In this document: piece by piece, positions 22,975 to 31,926 of the stretch
Layout: the number at the start of each line of letters is the position of its first letter
How positions within the stretch are numbered: the stretch's first letter is position 1
Assembly: GCA_007125585.1 (NCBI GenBank)
Contig: SLCY01000021.1
Location: 1-54,141, forward strand
Length of the DNA: 54,141 nt
Source: Bacteroidales bacterium
GTDB lineage: Bacteria; Bacteroidota; Bacteroidia; Bacteroidales; UBA7960
Direction: 5' to 3'
Position numbers and translations under genes: made by a program
The notes under the pieces: generated by a model
The model's input: the letters and a program-made list of their open reading frames with translations, nothing else
Told to the model about the DNA's origin: nothing
Databases searched by the model: none

Positions 22975-24882
22975 TTGAACCTTCAACCTGTTTTATTAAA
23001 ATACTGGGGTTTCTCTTCTTTCCGTCCTTTGCAGGAAGAGATTATTCGTTCTGTCATAGAAGGGGAGGACACGCTGGCCCTTTTGCCCACAGGCGGTGGC
23101 AAATCGCTGTGTTACCAGGTACCGGGGATCGCCGTGGATGGGCTCTGCATTGTTGTCAGCCCGCTGATCGCACTGATGAAGGACCAGGTCCAGGCATTGA
23201 AGGACAAAGGGATCAAAGCCGTGGGGATATATCACGGACTAAGCAAGTTAGAGATCGACAATGCGGTAGACAATTGTGTATACGGGGATGTGAAGTTTCT
23301 GTACATGAGTCCTGAGCGCCTTACAACGGATTTGATTCGCAGCCGCTTAGAAAAGATGAGGGTCAACCTTCTGGCCGTTGACGAAGCCCACTGCATTTCT
23401 CAATGGGGCTATGACTTCCGGCCTCCTTACCTGCGCATCGCCGAAGTGCGGGAACTGATCCCCAATACGCCAATCCTGGCCCTTACCGCCACAGCCACAA
23501 AAAATGTTGTCGCCGATATTCAGGAAAAGTTACAATTCAGAAAAGCCAATGTGTTTCAAAGAAGTTTTGAGCGCAAAAACCTGGCTTATATTGTTTTTAG
23601 GGAAGAAGACAAGCTGAAAAGGCTTTTGCGGATCTGCAACAAAGTGAAAGGGACCGGTGTGGTGTATGTCAGAAACCGCAAAAGAACAAGAGAGATCTCT
23701 GACTGGCTTGGCCAGCGAGGCATTAGTGCCGATTTCTATCATGCCGGCCTGACGAGTAAAGAAAGGGATACCCGGCAGGATGAATGGATGAAGGAAAGGA
23801 TCAGGGTGGTGGTTTCCACCAACGCTTTTGGCATGGGCATCGACAAACCCAATGTTCGCTTTGTGGTCCATATGGACCTTCCCGACAGTCCGGAAGCCTA
23901 TTTCCAGGAAGCAGGCAGGGCGGGCCGCGATGATCTGAAAGCCTACGCCGTCTTGCTGTTTAATCAGTCGGACATTATCGACATGAAACAGTTCCACGAA
24001 AGGTCATTTCCTCCTCTGAAAGAGATAAAGAAGATATACAACAGCCTGGGTAACTACTTCCAACTGGCTATCGGCAGCGGTAAAGAACAAAGCATGCCTT
24101 TCGACCTGGTGCACTTTGCAAAAACCTACGCCATGGATCCTTTCCTGGCATTCAATGCCCTGGGATTCCTTGAAAAGGAAGGATACCTGGCTTTCTCTGA
24201 GGCCCTTGCAAACCCTTCCCGGGTTATGTTTCTTGTAAACAACGAAGAACTATACCGTTTCCAGGTGGCCAATCCGCGCTACGACCCCTTCATAAAGCTC
24301 TTGCTCAGGTCATACACCGGACTGTTCAATGAGTTCACCAGGATCAGGGAGGGAGAAATAGCGAACAGGGCAGGAATACCGGAAAATACGGTTAAAAAGA
24401 TGCTGGAAGACTTGCACAACATGCAAATCCTGCATTACAAGGCACAGAACGAAACCCCTATGGTCACCTTTCTGGAGGAAAGGATGTCTGTAAACGACCT
24501 CATTATCTCCAAAGAAGTATACCAGCAGCGAAAAATTTATTCACGCGAACGGATGCAGGCAATGATGGAATATGCACAGTCAGAGACCAAATGCCGCAGC
24601 CTTTTCCTGCTGGGATATTTTGGCGAAACAAAAGCACAACGCTGCGGCCAGTGCGACATATGCCTGGAAAGGAACAAAGCCGGTGTGTCATCCTATGAGT
24701 ACAAACAGCTTGTTGAACTGATCAAACCCAGGATAGAGCGGGAGCAGCTTACGTTGGAAGCATTGTTGGGCACCCTGGATATAAATATGTCTGAAGAGAA
24801 AGTGCTGAACGTCATCCGGTATCTGAAAGATGTGGGAACAGTCACAGAAGGCACTAACCGCATCCTTCAGTGGAAGAAATGA
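22975..24882 (+). CDS. recQ: ATP-dependent DNA helicase RecQ, short form without HRDC
   Basis: A 635-residue 3-prime to 5-prime DNA helicase for recombination and fork repair. All superfamily 2 motifs are seen: motif 0 GFSSFRPLQEEII, Walker A LLPTGGGKSLCYQ, DEAH box AVDEAHCISQWGYDFRPPY, LTATAT, and motif VI QEAGRAGRD. The RecQ-C zinc site follows, with a Cys in TKCRSLFLLGYFG and CGQCDIC near residues 540-575. There is no HRDC domain; the protein ends in a short winged-helix-like region (LDINMSEEKVLNVIRYL). The track start at 22936 is a TTG upstream of, and partly inside, a palindromic promoter. A TTG at 22975 (LNLQPVLLKYWGFSSFRP) fits the family start and lies downstream of the -7 box, so it was preferred. 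Confidence 0.9.
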   Translation: MNLQPVLLKYWGFSSFRPLQEEIIRSVIEGEDTLALLPTGGGKSLCYQVPGIAVDGLCIVVSPLIALMKDQVQALKDKGIKAVGIYHGLSKLEIDNAVDNCVYGDVKFLYMSPERLTTDLIRSRLEKMRVNLLAVDEAHCISQWGYDFRPPYLRIAEVRELIPNTPILALTATATKNVVADIQEKLQFRKANVFQRSFERKNLAYIVFREEDKLKRLLRICNKVKGTGVVYVRNRKRTREISDWLGQRGISADFYHAGLTSKERDTRQDEWMKERIRVVVSTNAFGMGIDKPNVRFVVHMDLPDSPEAYFQEAGRAGRDDLKAYAVLLFNQSDIIDMKQFHERSFPPLKEIKKIYNSLGNYFQLAIGSGKEQSMPFDLVHFAKTYAMDPFLAFNALGFLEKEGYLAFSEALANPSRVMFLVNNEELYRFQVANPRYDPFIKLLLRSYTGLFNEFTRIREGEIANRAGIPENTVKKMLEDLHNMQILHYKAQNETPMVTFLEERMSVNDLIISKEVYQQRKIYSRERMQAMMEYAQSETKCRSLFLLGYFGETKAQRCGQCDICLERNKAGVSSYEYKQLVELIKPRIEREQLTLEALLGTLDINMSEEKVLNVIRYLKDVGTVTEGTNRILQWKK

Positions 24883-24947
24883 TGATCATTCAGAATGCTT
24901 CCCTGGTGTTGCGCGTATGCCGTTTTTTTATTTACCGCCCTGAAAAG

Positions 24948-25628
24948 TCACACCCTGCTTTTTGATGATGACGGGAAATGGGCCAGGGTGGTGATACCCC
25001 CTTTCACATGATCCCCCGGCTTAACATGTATTGTTGAACCCAAAGGGATGTATAGGTCGACCCGCGAACCAAATTTGATAAAACCAAGTTCTTCCCCCTG
25101 TCTGACCTGTTTGCCTTCATGGCAATAGCAAACGATACGGCGTGCAACCATGCCGGCGATCTGCCTTACAAGGAATCGTATCCCGCCGGGCGTTTCAAAA
25201 ACAATGGTGTTCCGCTCGTTCAGGCGACTGGACTTGGGATGCCAGGCTACCAGGTATTTGCCCGGATGATACCGGTATAGCACCACCTTCCCATCGGCAG
25301 GGACCCTGTTTAGATGGACATTCAGCGGTGACATAAAGATGGATAGTTTTTGCACAGCACGGTCAAAGACCTCTTCTTCGATGGTTTCCCCGACCATGAT
25401 CACCTTACCGTCGGCAGGACTGATGATTGCCCTGTCATCTCTTGACAATTGACGTTTCGGGGAGCGAAAAAAGAGCACAACGCCCGTAAAAAGGACCAAT
25501 AGCAGCAGGCAGGCCATGCAGAACATCCATTGGGGCAATGCGAAGAGCCAGTATGATCCGGCAGCCAGGCCTAAAGTGATCAGTGCGGCCAGGGCCACAA
25601 TCTTTCTTCCTTCCTTATGTATCTTCAT
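24948..25628 (-). CDS. psd: Phosphatidylserine decarboxylase, short proenzyme type
   Basis: A 226-residue membrane-associated enzyme that turns phosphatidylserine into phosphatidylethanolamine. The N-terminus has two hydrophobic segments (about residues 12-50). The body carries IISPADGKVIMVGE, FMSPLNVHLNRVPADGKV and the autocleavage region VDLYIPLGSTIHVKPGDHVKGG, where the Ser of LGST becomes the pyruvoyl group. The length fits the short, archaeal-like Psd found in Bacteroidota. It is last in the rsfS-to-psd operon, 53 bases after cdsA, which makes the CDP-diacylglycerol used upstream in the same lipid pathway. Confidence 0.93.
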   Translation of the reverse strand: MKIHKEGRKIVALAALITLGLAAGSYWLFALPQWMFCMACLLLLVLFTGVVLFFRSPKRQLSRDDRAIISPADGKVIMVGETIEEEVFDRAVQKLSIFMSPLNVHLNRVPADGKVVLYRYHPGKYLVAWHPKSSRLNERNTIVFETPGGIRFLVRQIAGMVARRIVCYCHEGKQVRQGEELGFIKFGSRVDLYIPLGSTIHVKPGDHVKGGITTLAHFPSSSKSRV

Positions 25629-25681
25629 GGATCAGTTGATATCAGATGCAGCACATGCTAACAGCAGCGTACAGGGATGCA

Positions 25682-26500
25682 TCAATACATCATTAAAAGA
25701 TAAACAAAAACGAACGGGGCCGCCATCAAGACCCCGTCAAAGCGATCCAGCACACCGCCATGGCCCGGAAGCATGTTGCCACTGTGCCTGGCCTTGATGC
25801 TCCGTTTAAACATCGACTCGAACAGATCGCCATAAGATCCAAAAACAACGACCATCAGGGCAATGATGAGCCAGTCGCGCAAAGAAATATGTGCATAATA
25901 GAAGGCGATCACAAACGCACTGGCCAGTGACAATATGCCGCCACCGAAAACCCCCTCCCACGTTTTGTTGGGAGACACCCGCCTGAACAAACTGTGCTTC
26001 CCGAAAGCCGATCCAATAAGGTAAGCCCCTGTTTCATTGACCCAGACAAGAATAAAGAACCCCAACAGCAGGCTGGAATGATAGACACCGGGGACAAAGG
26101 CCGGATTGGGAAAATAATTCAATAGAGAAAAGGGGACAGCCACGTAGAGAAGGCCAAAAAAAGTAAATGCAATATTGGTAAAAGGGTTGGGGTCATTGCG
26201 GTATAACTCCAGCAGGAATATCAAAAAGATACACACAAAATTGATCAGCAGCCATTCCAGCGCCATCATATTCAAAGATACCAGTGCGTTGGTAGTAAAA
26301 AGTACCAACCCGGCGATAAGGCCTGCGGTTTTATTGGGTAAAATCCCTGCCTTTTCCACCAGTGAATAGAATTCCCACAAACCTGCAATGGTAAACACCA
26401 GAAAAAGCAAGGCGAAGAGGTGTTGGTCCGTAATGGTTGCCGCGATCACCAATACAACCAAAATGATGCCTGTTATTGTTCTTTTTGCCAGATTGCTCAC
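25682..26500 (-). CDS. cdsA: Phosphatidate cytidylyltransferase
   Basis: A 272-residue polytopic inner-membrane enzyme that makes CDP-diacylglycerol from CTP and phosphatidic acid. About seven to eight hydrophobic segments are visible. The family signature lies near the C-terminus: VSPNKTWEGVFGG in the middle, and YGDLFESMFKRSIKARHSGNMLPGHGGVLDRFDGVL at about residues 220-255, with the conserved acidic and basic residues intact. The start codon overlaps the stop of the DUF2007 gene by 4 bases, showing translational coupling; psd follows. Confidence 0.95.
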   Translation of the reverse strand: MSNLAKRTITGIILVVLVIAATITDQHLFALLFLVFTIAGLWEFYSLVEKAGILPNKTAGLIAGLVLFTTNALVSLNMMALEWLLINFVCIFLIFLLELYRNDPNPFTNIAFTFFGLLYVAVPFSLLNYFPNPAFVPGVYHSSLLLGFFILVWVNETGAYLIGSAFGKHSLFRRVSPNKTWEGVFGGGILSLASAFVIAFYYAHISLRDWLIIALMVVVFGSYGDLFESMFKRSIKARHSGNMLPGHGGVLDRFDGVLMAAPFVFVYLLMMY

Positions 26501-26700
26501 AATGATTCTCTGTTGATGATTTGCTTAGCTTTCAATACATTGCCTGACTGAACATAAAGCTCTATATCACCGAAAAGATAGGCCGAGTCTTTTTTGTTCA
26601 TGACAACACTCTCTATTCCGGCATCTTTCAGGACCGCTTTTAAAATTTCAACCTTATGTTCAAAGGTATTGCTATAGACCTTTCGCCAATTACCATCCAT
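26497..26700 (-). CDS. DUF2007 family small protein
   Basis: A 67-residue protein of the DUF2007 family (putative signal-transducing proteins). The pattern is a short beta-alpha-beta-beta-alpha fold: WRKVYSNTFEHKVEILKAVL, DAGIESVVMNKKDS and IELYVQSGNVLKAKQII. It has no catalytic motif. It is coupled to cdsA by a 4-base overlap and starts 5 bases after the LUD gene, so it belongs to the same transcript. The function is unknown. Confidence 0.85.
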   Translation of the reverse strand: MDGNWRKVYSNTFEHKVEILKAVLKDAGIESVVMNKKDSAYLFGDIELYVQSGNVLKAKQIINRESL

Positions 26701-26705
26701 ATGTT

Positions 26706-27368
26706 CTAACCATCTGGGTGTGCCCCCTGGATATCAAGCATGAAGAGGTACAACTCTTTGGGGCCATGCACACCATGAACCAATGTTTTTTCAATATCGG
26801 CAGTGCGGCTCGGACCGCTTACAACAGTGATGAGAGAGGGTGTTTCTGTGCCATACTTGATCTGTATTGAACGAAAAGCCTCGGCCAGGTCTTTCACCAA
26901 TTGCTGGTTGGTGGCCACCACAATGTGCAATGGCGGGGCCACAAAACTCTTTCGCCCGCATTCCTGGCCACTGCTGAAGACGACGGAGCCATGCCGGGCC
27001 ACCAGTGCTTCACATGCGGTAACAGCCGCATCACAATGATGGATGTTGTCCGGGTCATTTTCGTGATCAATCCCCAGTTCCTTCAACAGATCAATAAGAA
27101 AAGCTTCCCTGCAGAACAGCTGTTTCACTTCTTTTTGTTCTGTCAACACTTTCAGCCCATAAGCCATCTCATGCACATCCTGGCAGAAGACAAATTTGCC
27201 TCCTGCCTTATTGAAAGCTTCGGCAAAGGCTTCTTCCATAAATTCTGTGCCGGGTTCTTTTATGACAGGGTTCTCCAGGTCTACGCCAACATAAGGTGAA
27301 GGCATTGCATTGACCAGGGCATCACGGATTTTTTTCAGCACTTTCTCTTTTGATGTAGTCTCCTTCAT
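26706..27368 (-). CDS. LUD domain protein (LutC/YkgG-like)
   Basis: A 220-residue LUD-domain protein related to LutC, a part of the iron-sulfur L-lactate oxidation complex LutABC. The family pattern GSVVFSSGQECGRKSFVAPPLHIVVA and the late VVSGPSRTADIEKTLVHGVHGPKELYLFMLD are clear. No lutA or lutB lies here. In Bacteroidota a lone LUD gene commonly follows ftsH, so a role in lactate use should not be assumed. The track start at 27506 lies inside ftsH; the ATG at 27368 (MKETTSKEKVLKKI) comes 7 bases after the ftsH stop and was preferred. Confidence 0.88.
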   Translation of the reverse strand: MKETTSKEKVLKKIRDALVNAMPSPYVGVDLENPVIKEPGTEFMEEAFAEAFNKAGGKFVFCQDVHEMAYGLKVLTEQKEVKQLFCREAFLIDLLKELGIDHENDPDNIHHCDAAVTACEALVARHGSVVFSSGQECGRKSFVAPPLHIVVATNQQLVKDLAEAFRSIQIKYGTETPSLITVVSGPSRTADIEKTLVHGVHGPKELYLFMLDIQGAHPDG

Positions 27369-27375
27369 GCCACGA

Positions 27376-29472
27376 TCAGGTTGGGTTATTCGTTTTTTCT
27401 CTGCCCTCCTTTTTTGAAGCAGTGCTTCCAACCTCCAACTCTTTCTCTTTGGATGTTTCCGGGTCAGGAAAAGGACGCTCACCGAAGATGCGCTCCAGAT
27501 CCTCACGGAAGATCACCTCTTTTTCAAGGAGCAGGTCACCAAGCTGAACCAGTTTTTCCCTGTGCTCCAACAGTATACCCTTTGCCCTTTCGTATGCCTT
27601 TTCAACCAGCCGGCTGACTTCTTCATCAATTTTTTGTGCCGTCTTCTCAGAATAAGGTTTGGTGAATGTATATTCATTTTGTCCGCTGGAGTCATAATAG
27701 CTGATATTGCCAATCTTTTTATTGAGGCCAAAATAGATGACCATGGCATATGCTTGTTTGGTAATTTTTTCCAGGTCGTTGAGGGCCCCGGTAGATATTT
27801 TACCAAAGATGATCTCTTCGGCGGCGCGGCCACCGAGGGTGCTGGTAATTTCATCAAACATCTGCTCGTAGGTTGATATCTGGCGCTCCTCCGGCAGGTA
27901 CCATGCAGCCCCCAGGGCTTTTCCCCTTGGGACGATGGTGACCTTTACCAGGGGGTGTGCATGTTCAAGCAACCAACTGACGGCAGCATGGCCGGATTCA
28001 TGGTAGGCGATGACCTTTTTCTCAGAAGGTGAGATGATCTTGTTGCGCTTTTCAAGTCCGCCGATGATACGGTCAACAGCATCCAGAAAATCCTGTTTGG
28101 CAACCGCTACATTGTTTCGCCGCGCAGCGATGAGCGCAGCTTCATTGCACACATTGGCAATATCGGCGCCAGAAAAGCCGGGTGTTTGTTTGGCCAGGAA
28201 ACCGGCTTCCAGTCCTTTCTCCAGCTTCAGGGGTTTCATGTGCACCTTGAATATGGCCTCACGTTCGGTGAGGTCCGGCATTTCCACATGTATCTGGCGG
28301 TCAAAGCGTCCGGCACGCATCAATGCCCTGTCGAGCACGTCCGCCCTGTTGGTCGCGGCCAGGATGATCACCCCGATGTTGGTGCCAAAGCCATCCATCT
28401 CAGCCAACAGCTGGTTGAGGGTGTTTTCCCTTTCATCGTTAGAACCTGTTACCGGGTTCTTCCCACGAGCACGGCCGACGGCATCAATCTCATCAATAAA
28501 AACAATGCAAGGGGCTTTTTCCTTGGCCTGTTTGAAAAGATCCCTGACCCTGGAAGCACCCACACCCACAAACATCTCCACGAAATCAGAACCACTAAGG
28601 GAAAAGAACGGCACCTGGGCCTGGCCAGCGACAGCTTTTGCCAGCAAGGTCTTCCCTGTACCGGGAGGGCCCACCAGCAAAGCACCCTTGGGAATCTTGC
28701 CACCAAGGTCAGTGTACTTTTTTGGGTTCCTCAAAAAGTCAACGAGCTCCATGAGCTCTACCTTTGCCTCCTCCAGTCCCGCCACATCCTTAAAATCGAT
28801 GTTCACATGGGTGTCTTTGTCAAAAAGCGTTGCCTTTGATTTGCCGATATTGAATATCTGGCCACCAGGACCCCCTCCCTTGGCCATTCTGCGCATGATA
28901 AATATCCAAAAGGCAATCAGCAACCCAATGGGTAAAAGCCAGCTGAGCACATCCGAACCCCAGCTTCTACGGGTTTCCGCATAAACGTCAATCCTGTCCT
29001 CAGAAGGCCATTCGGCCTGGGCTTCCCTGAGTCGATTGTCAAAGTTCTCAACAGATGCGATCTGGAACACATAATGGGGGCCCCCATCACCAATGCCCCG
29101 TCTTTCATCAACATCTTCATATTTCTCCTTGTAAAGACGGTCTTCCTTGAGATATACCTCGACAATTTCCTGGTTGACGATTATAATCTTTTGGATGTCA
29201 GTGCCATCCTGTTGATCCCATGTGAGTATTTCACTCTCAAACCGTCTCTGGGATATCTCAACGGCCGAACCACCCCAGTTAAAAAATTGCAAACCGATAA
29301 ATACAGCTGCCAGGATGGCGTAAACCCAGTAAAAATTAAAGCCCGGCTTCTTGTCACCCTTTTTGTCAGCAGGATCTCCGGAAGGTGAACCCTCCCCCCG
29401 CTGACTGCTCCCAGACTTGTTACGATCCGGGGGCACGCCCTTGTTGTTATGTTTTTTTTCTTCTTTATTCAT
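27376..29472 (-). CDS. ftsH: ATP-dependent zinc metalloprotease FtsH
   Basis: A 698-residue membrane-bound AAA+ protease that degrades misfolded membrane proteins and short-lived regulators. It has two transmembrane helices (about residues 43-62 and 175-195) flanking a periplasmic domain, then the AAA module with Walker A VGPPGTGKTLLAKA, Walker B IVFIDEIDAVG, and the SRH with AATNRADVLDRALMRAGRFDR. The zinc protease domain has the HESGH motif in VIAYHESGHAAVSW. The start was taken as the ATG at 29472 (MNKEEKKHNNKG), because the 17 residues added by the track start run back into the spacer after rsfS. The hydrophilic, charged N-terminal 40 residues and C-terminal tail are typical for the phylum. 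It is second in the operon, 51 bases after rsfS. Confidence 0.96.
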   Translation of the reverse strand: MNKEEKKHNNKGVPPDRNKSGSSQRGEGSPSGDPADKKGDKKPGFNFYWVYAILAAVFIGLQFFNWGGSAVEISQRRFESEILTWDQQDGTDIQKIIIVNQEIVEVYLKEDRLYKEKYEDVDERRGIGDGGPHYVFQIASVENFDNRLREAQAEWPSEDRIDVYAETRRSWGSDVLSWLLPIGLLIAFWIFIMRRMAKGGGPGGQIFNIGKSKATLFDKDTHVNIDFKDVAGLEEAKVELMELVDFLRNPKKYTDLGGKIPKGALLVGPPGTGKTLLAKAVAGQAQVPFFSLSGSDFVEMFVGVGASRVRDLFKQAKEKAPCIVFIDEIDAVGRARGKNPVTGSNDERENTLNQLLAEMDGFGTNIGVIILAATNRADVLDRALMRAGRFDRQIHVEMPDLTEREAIFKVHMKPLKLEKGLEAGFLAKQTPGFSGADIANVCNEAALIAARRNNVAVAKQDFLDAVDRIIGGLEKRNKIISPSEKKVIAYHESGHAAVSWLLEHAHPLVKVTIVPRGKALGAAWYLPEERQISTYEQMFDEITSTLGGRAAEEIIFGKISTGALNDLEKITKQAYAMVIYFGLNKKIGNISYYDSSGQNEYTFTKPYSEKTAQKIDEEVSRLVEKAYERAKGILLEHREKLVQLGDLLLEKEVIFREDLERIFGERPFPDPETSKEKELEVGSTASKKEGREKTNNPT

Positions 29473-29523
29473 TTCGATTGGACACTCAATAAAATATAAC
29501 GCCGTTGACAACAACGACAACAA

Positions 29524-29898
29524 TTATTCCTTGATCTGTTTTGCAGGCGCATCGGCCCACAGTTCTTCAAGCTGGTAGTAACGCCTCACCGGCTCCCGAA
29601 AAACATGTACCACCACATCAAGATAATCAAGCAACAGCCACTCCCCGTTCGTATAACCTTCCCGACGCGCAGGCTTTACCCCGCAGAGTTTGTTCACCTC
29701 CTCTTCCACCGACTCGGCTATGGCTGTAACATGATTATGGGAATTCCCATGACAAACAACAAAAAAATCACAAACAGTTGAATTGATCTTGCCCAGATTT
29801 ATACTGATGATTTCCTCGCCCTTTTTTCCCAGTATGCCATTTACTATCGCGTCAACAAGTACAACCGAACTGTCTTTTTTTGATGTTTTTTTTGTCAT
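29524..29898 (-). CDS. rsfS: Ribosomal silencing factor RsfS
   Basis: A 124-residue protein of the Iojap/RsfS family, which binds ribosomal protein uL14 and blocks subunit joining when nutrients run short. Conserved segments are seen: ICDFFVVCHGNS-like (CDFFVVCHGNSHNHVTAIAE), GYTNGEWLLLDYLDVVVHVF, and RRYYQLEELWADA at the end. It is first gene of the operon that continues with ftsH, LUD, DUF2007, cdsA and psd. A -7 box lies 25 bases upstream, and birA diverges on the other side. Confidence 0.93.
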   Translation of the reverse strand: MTKKTSKKDSSVVLVDAIVNGILGKKGEEIISINLGKINSTVCDFFVVCHGNSHNHVTAIAESVEEEVNKLCGVKPARREGYTNGEWLLLDYLDVVVHVFREPVRRYYQLEELWADAPAKQIKE

Positions 29899-29922
29899 TC
29901 GCCGAAACTTATATTTTTACTG

Positions 29923-29930
29923 CAAAATTA
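29923..29930 (-). promoter_or_regulatory. Candidate -7 box for the rsfS-ftsH-cdsA-psd operon
   Basis: CAAAATTA on the plus strand is TAATTTTG on the minus strand, matching TAnnTTTG, 25 bases upstream of the rsfS ATG in the divergent rsfS/birA spacer. Confidence 0.5.
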
Positions 29931-30021
29931 ACGATTTTTACGCACATTATTGTAATGCGCTTTTTTCGTGTTGTTTCAACCATTTGGTGTTTTCATTAAT
30001 TTTACAACAAATAACGGTGGT

Positions 30022-30768
30022 ATGGAAAGAGCAGCCCATTATTTTTTTCGGGAAACAGATTCAACAAACAAGGAGTTATGGCGTATGATCGAGGCGGGGG
30101 AAGCGCCTGGGGAAGGGACAGTCGTGCAGGCCGGCTATCAAACCGCAGGCAGGGGGCAGGCAAAAACCCATTGGGTGAGCGAAGCAGGAAAAAACCTTCT
30201 GTTCTCCATATTGCTGAAACCAGTGTTTCTGTCACCCGGCAGGCAGTTTATGCTGAACAAGTGTATCGCACTGTCCATCCGGGATGCAATGGCCTCCCTG
30301 TGCCAAGGCCATGCTTTTCTTATAAAATGGCCCAACGACATCTTGTCGGGTGGGAAAAAGATCGCCGGCACCCTTATAGAGAACAGGATCATGGGCAAAA
30401 CGTATGAAATATCTGTTGCCGGTATTGGGGTGAACATCAACCAATGCCGTTTCCCGCCCGGCATACCCAGCCCTGCATCACTGAAGATGTTGACTGGAAA
30501 AGATTACGACATCGATCGGTGTTTGCAGCAGGTGAAAATGAAGATACAATCCTACTATAACATGCTTCGGCAAGACGATACCGCCTGCATTGACAAAGCT
30601 TACCTGGACAATCTCCTTGGTTACGGGGAGCGCATCCAATATACCAGAGAGGGCCGGACATCAGCAGGTACGGTGGCCGGTGTGAATGAATATGGGAAGC
30701 TCCTGCTGAAAGATGATGAAGGGCGGCTGCAAACTTTTGGTATGAAAGAAATAGAGTTTCCTGCCTGA
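30022..30768 (+). CDS. birA: Biotin-acetyl-CoA-carboxylase ligase (monofunctional)
   Basis: A 248-residue biotin protein ligase that activates biotin as biotinyl-AMP and attaches it to carboxylase carrier domains. The biotin/ATP site motifs are present: TDSTNKELWRMI, AGRGQAKTHWVSEAGKNLLFS and IKWPNDILSGGKKIAGTLIE. A short C-terminal SH3-like domain follows (YTREGRTSAGTVAGVNEYG). There is no N-terminal helix-turn-helix, so it should not act as the biotin repressor. The start was moved from 29968 to the ATG at 30022, since the added residues are not family-like. It converges with the SRPBCC gene, with 2 bases between stops. Confidence 0.93.
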   Translation: MERAAHYFFRETDSTNKELWRMIEAGEAPGEGTVVQAGYQTAGRGQAKTHWVSEAGKNLLFSILLKPVFLSPGRQFMLNKCIALSIRDAMASLCQGHAFLIKWPNDILSGGKKIAGTLIENRIMGKTYEISVAGIGVNINQCRFPPGIPSPASLKMLTGKDYDIDRCLQQVKMKIQSYYNMLRQDDTACIDKAYLDNLLGYGERIQYTREGRTSAGTVAGVNEYGKLLLKDDEGRLQTFGMKEIEFPA

Positions 30769-30770
30769 TG

Positions 30771-31172
30771 TCAGGCGTACCTCTCCTGAAGCTTTTCGGC
30801 CAACAGGTCGACAAAATGTTGCAGTGGTTTGGACACCATGGTTTTTATAAACGGGTTCAGGTCCACATCGAACACAATGCTTACCCCGCAACGATTGTCA
30901 CCCTTTGCATTGAAGTAGTAATCCATTCGATAGTCAACCGGATTTTTTCCTTCGGAGACAATACGAATATTGCTGCACGGATACTTGCCGTCGATGCGCA
31001 TCGACAGGTCTGACAAACCTTGTATGGTAAACGAACACGATGATTCATCGGCCTTCCAGTTGGTCACCTGTTCAGGCATCAGTTCTTCAAAGTTCCGGAA
31101 ATCACCCAGGAAGGAAAACACCGTCTCGCAACTTGCATTGACAGGGATATTTTGTTTTTCAAATGTTGCCAT
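30771..31172 (-). CDS. SRPBCC-fold protein
   Basis: A 133-residue START/polyketide-cyclase-like protein (SRPBCC superfamily) with a typical beginning, KQNIPVNASCETVFSFLGDF RNFEELMP, and a helix at the end (MVSKPLQHFVDLLAEKL) that would close the hydrophobic cavity. Such proteins bind lipids or other hydrophobic ligands; the ligand is unknown. The ATG at 31172 (MATFEKQNIPV) was chosen over the track start, which lies inside pyrE. It follows pyrE by 17 bases on the same strand, an arrangement common in Bacteroidota. Confidence 0.82.
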   Translation of the reverse strand: MATFEKQNIPVNASCETVFSFLGDFRNFEELMPEQVTNWKADESSCSFTIQGLSDLSMRIDGKYPCSNIRIVSEGKNPVDYRMDYYFNAKGDNRCGVSIVFDVDLNPFIKTMVSKPLQHFVDLLAEKLQERYA

Positions 31173-31189
31173 GTTATTTTCATTTATTT

Positions 31190-31843
31190 TTAATGCATAC
31201 GGGCATCCGACCATGCTTCAGGGTCTTCACGCCATGCTTGTAATGCTGCCAATTCTCCGGGCGAAAATGTTTGCTGTGATTTCACCAGGTCCACCAGCGC
31301 CTGGTAGTTGCTTAAGCTGATGAAAGGGCATGCGGCGTCCCGGAGTCTTTTTTCCGCCGCATCCAGTCCGTAGGTAAATATAGCGACCATCCCTTTTATA
31401 ACCAGTCCGGCGCCGGAAAGTGCCTCAATTGCTGCCACGCTGCTTTTTGCTGTAGATACAAGGTCTTCCACAACCACAGTCTTCTGATCCTTTTCAAAAT
31501 GGCCTTCGATCTGCGAGGCCAGGCCATGACTTTTGGGGGTACTGCGGACATAAACGAAGGGCAGGCCCAGTTTCTCAGCCACCAACACCCCATGTGCGAT
31601 ACCTCCTGTGGCGACACCGGCAACCAGCCCAGCCTCGGGGAAGCGATCCCTGACAATCACCGACAAGCCATCCACTACCATACGGCGAATGGCAGGATAG
31701 GACAAAATGCGACGATTGTCGCAATAGATAGGCGAAAGCAAGCCCGAGGCCCACGTAAAAGGATTTTCCACATTCAATTTTATTGCGTTAATTTGCAACA
31801 GTGAATGGGCAACATCGGTCGCAGGATATTCAGATAGCGTCAT
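31190..31843 (-). CDS. pyrE: Orotate phosphoribosyltransferase
   Basis: A 217-residue enzyme of pyrimidine synthesis that joins orotate to PRPP to give OMP. Family signatures are seen: FTWASGLLSPIYCDNR near the N-terminus, ATGGIAHGVLVAEKLGLPFVYVR, and the PRPP-binding loop VVVEDLVSTAKSSVAAIEAL, where the usual VVEDxxTTGxS appears with Ser-Thr-Ala-Lys. The C-terminus is extended slightly beyond the usual length. A -7 box (CAAAACTA on the plus strand) lies 35 bases upstream. It diverges from the NUDIX gene and is followed by the SRPBCC gene. Confidence 0.93.
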   Translation of the reverse strand: MTLSEYPATDVAHSLLQINAIKLNVENPFTWASGLLSPIYCDNRRILSYPAIRRMVVDGLSVIVRDRFPEAGLVAGVATGGIAHGVLVAEKLGLPFVYVRSTPKSHGLASQIEGHFEKDQKTVVVEDLVSTAKSSVAAIEALSGAGLVIKGMVAIFTYGLDAAEKRLRDAACPFISLSNYQALVDLVKSQQTFSPGELAALQAWREDPEAWSDARMH

Positions 31844-31877
31844 GGGCTTCTCCCTTTGCGTTGTTGAAATGGTTTCA

Positions 31878-31885
31878 CAAAACTA
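31878..31885 (-). promoter_or_regulatory. Candidate -7 box for pyrE
   Basis: CAAAACTA on the plus strand is TAGTTTTG on the minus strand, a TAnnTTTG match 35 bases upstream of the pyrE ATG and inside the spacer shared with the divergent NUDIX gene. Confidence 0.5.
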
Positions 31886-31926
31886 ACAAAAAAGGATGCT
31901 TCCTGATCAATAAAACATCGTTCCCT

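Noticed and set aside
28010-28984. A 324-residue plus-strand ORF
   Set aside because: It lies wholly inside ftsH in the opposite frame and has low-complexity Ser-rich composition; FtsH motifs are complete on the minus strand.
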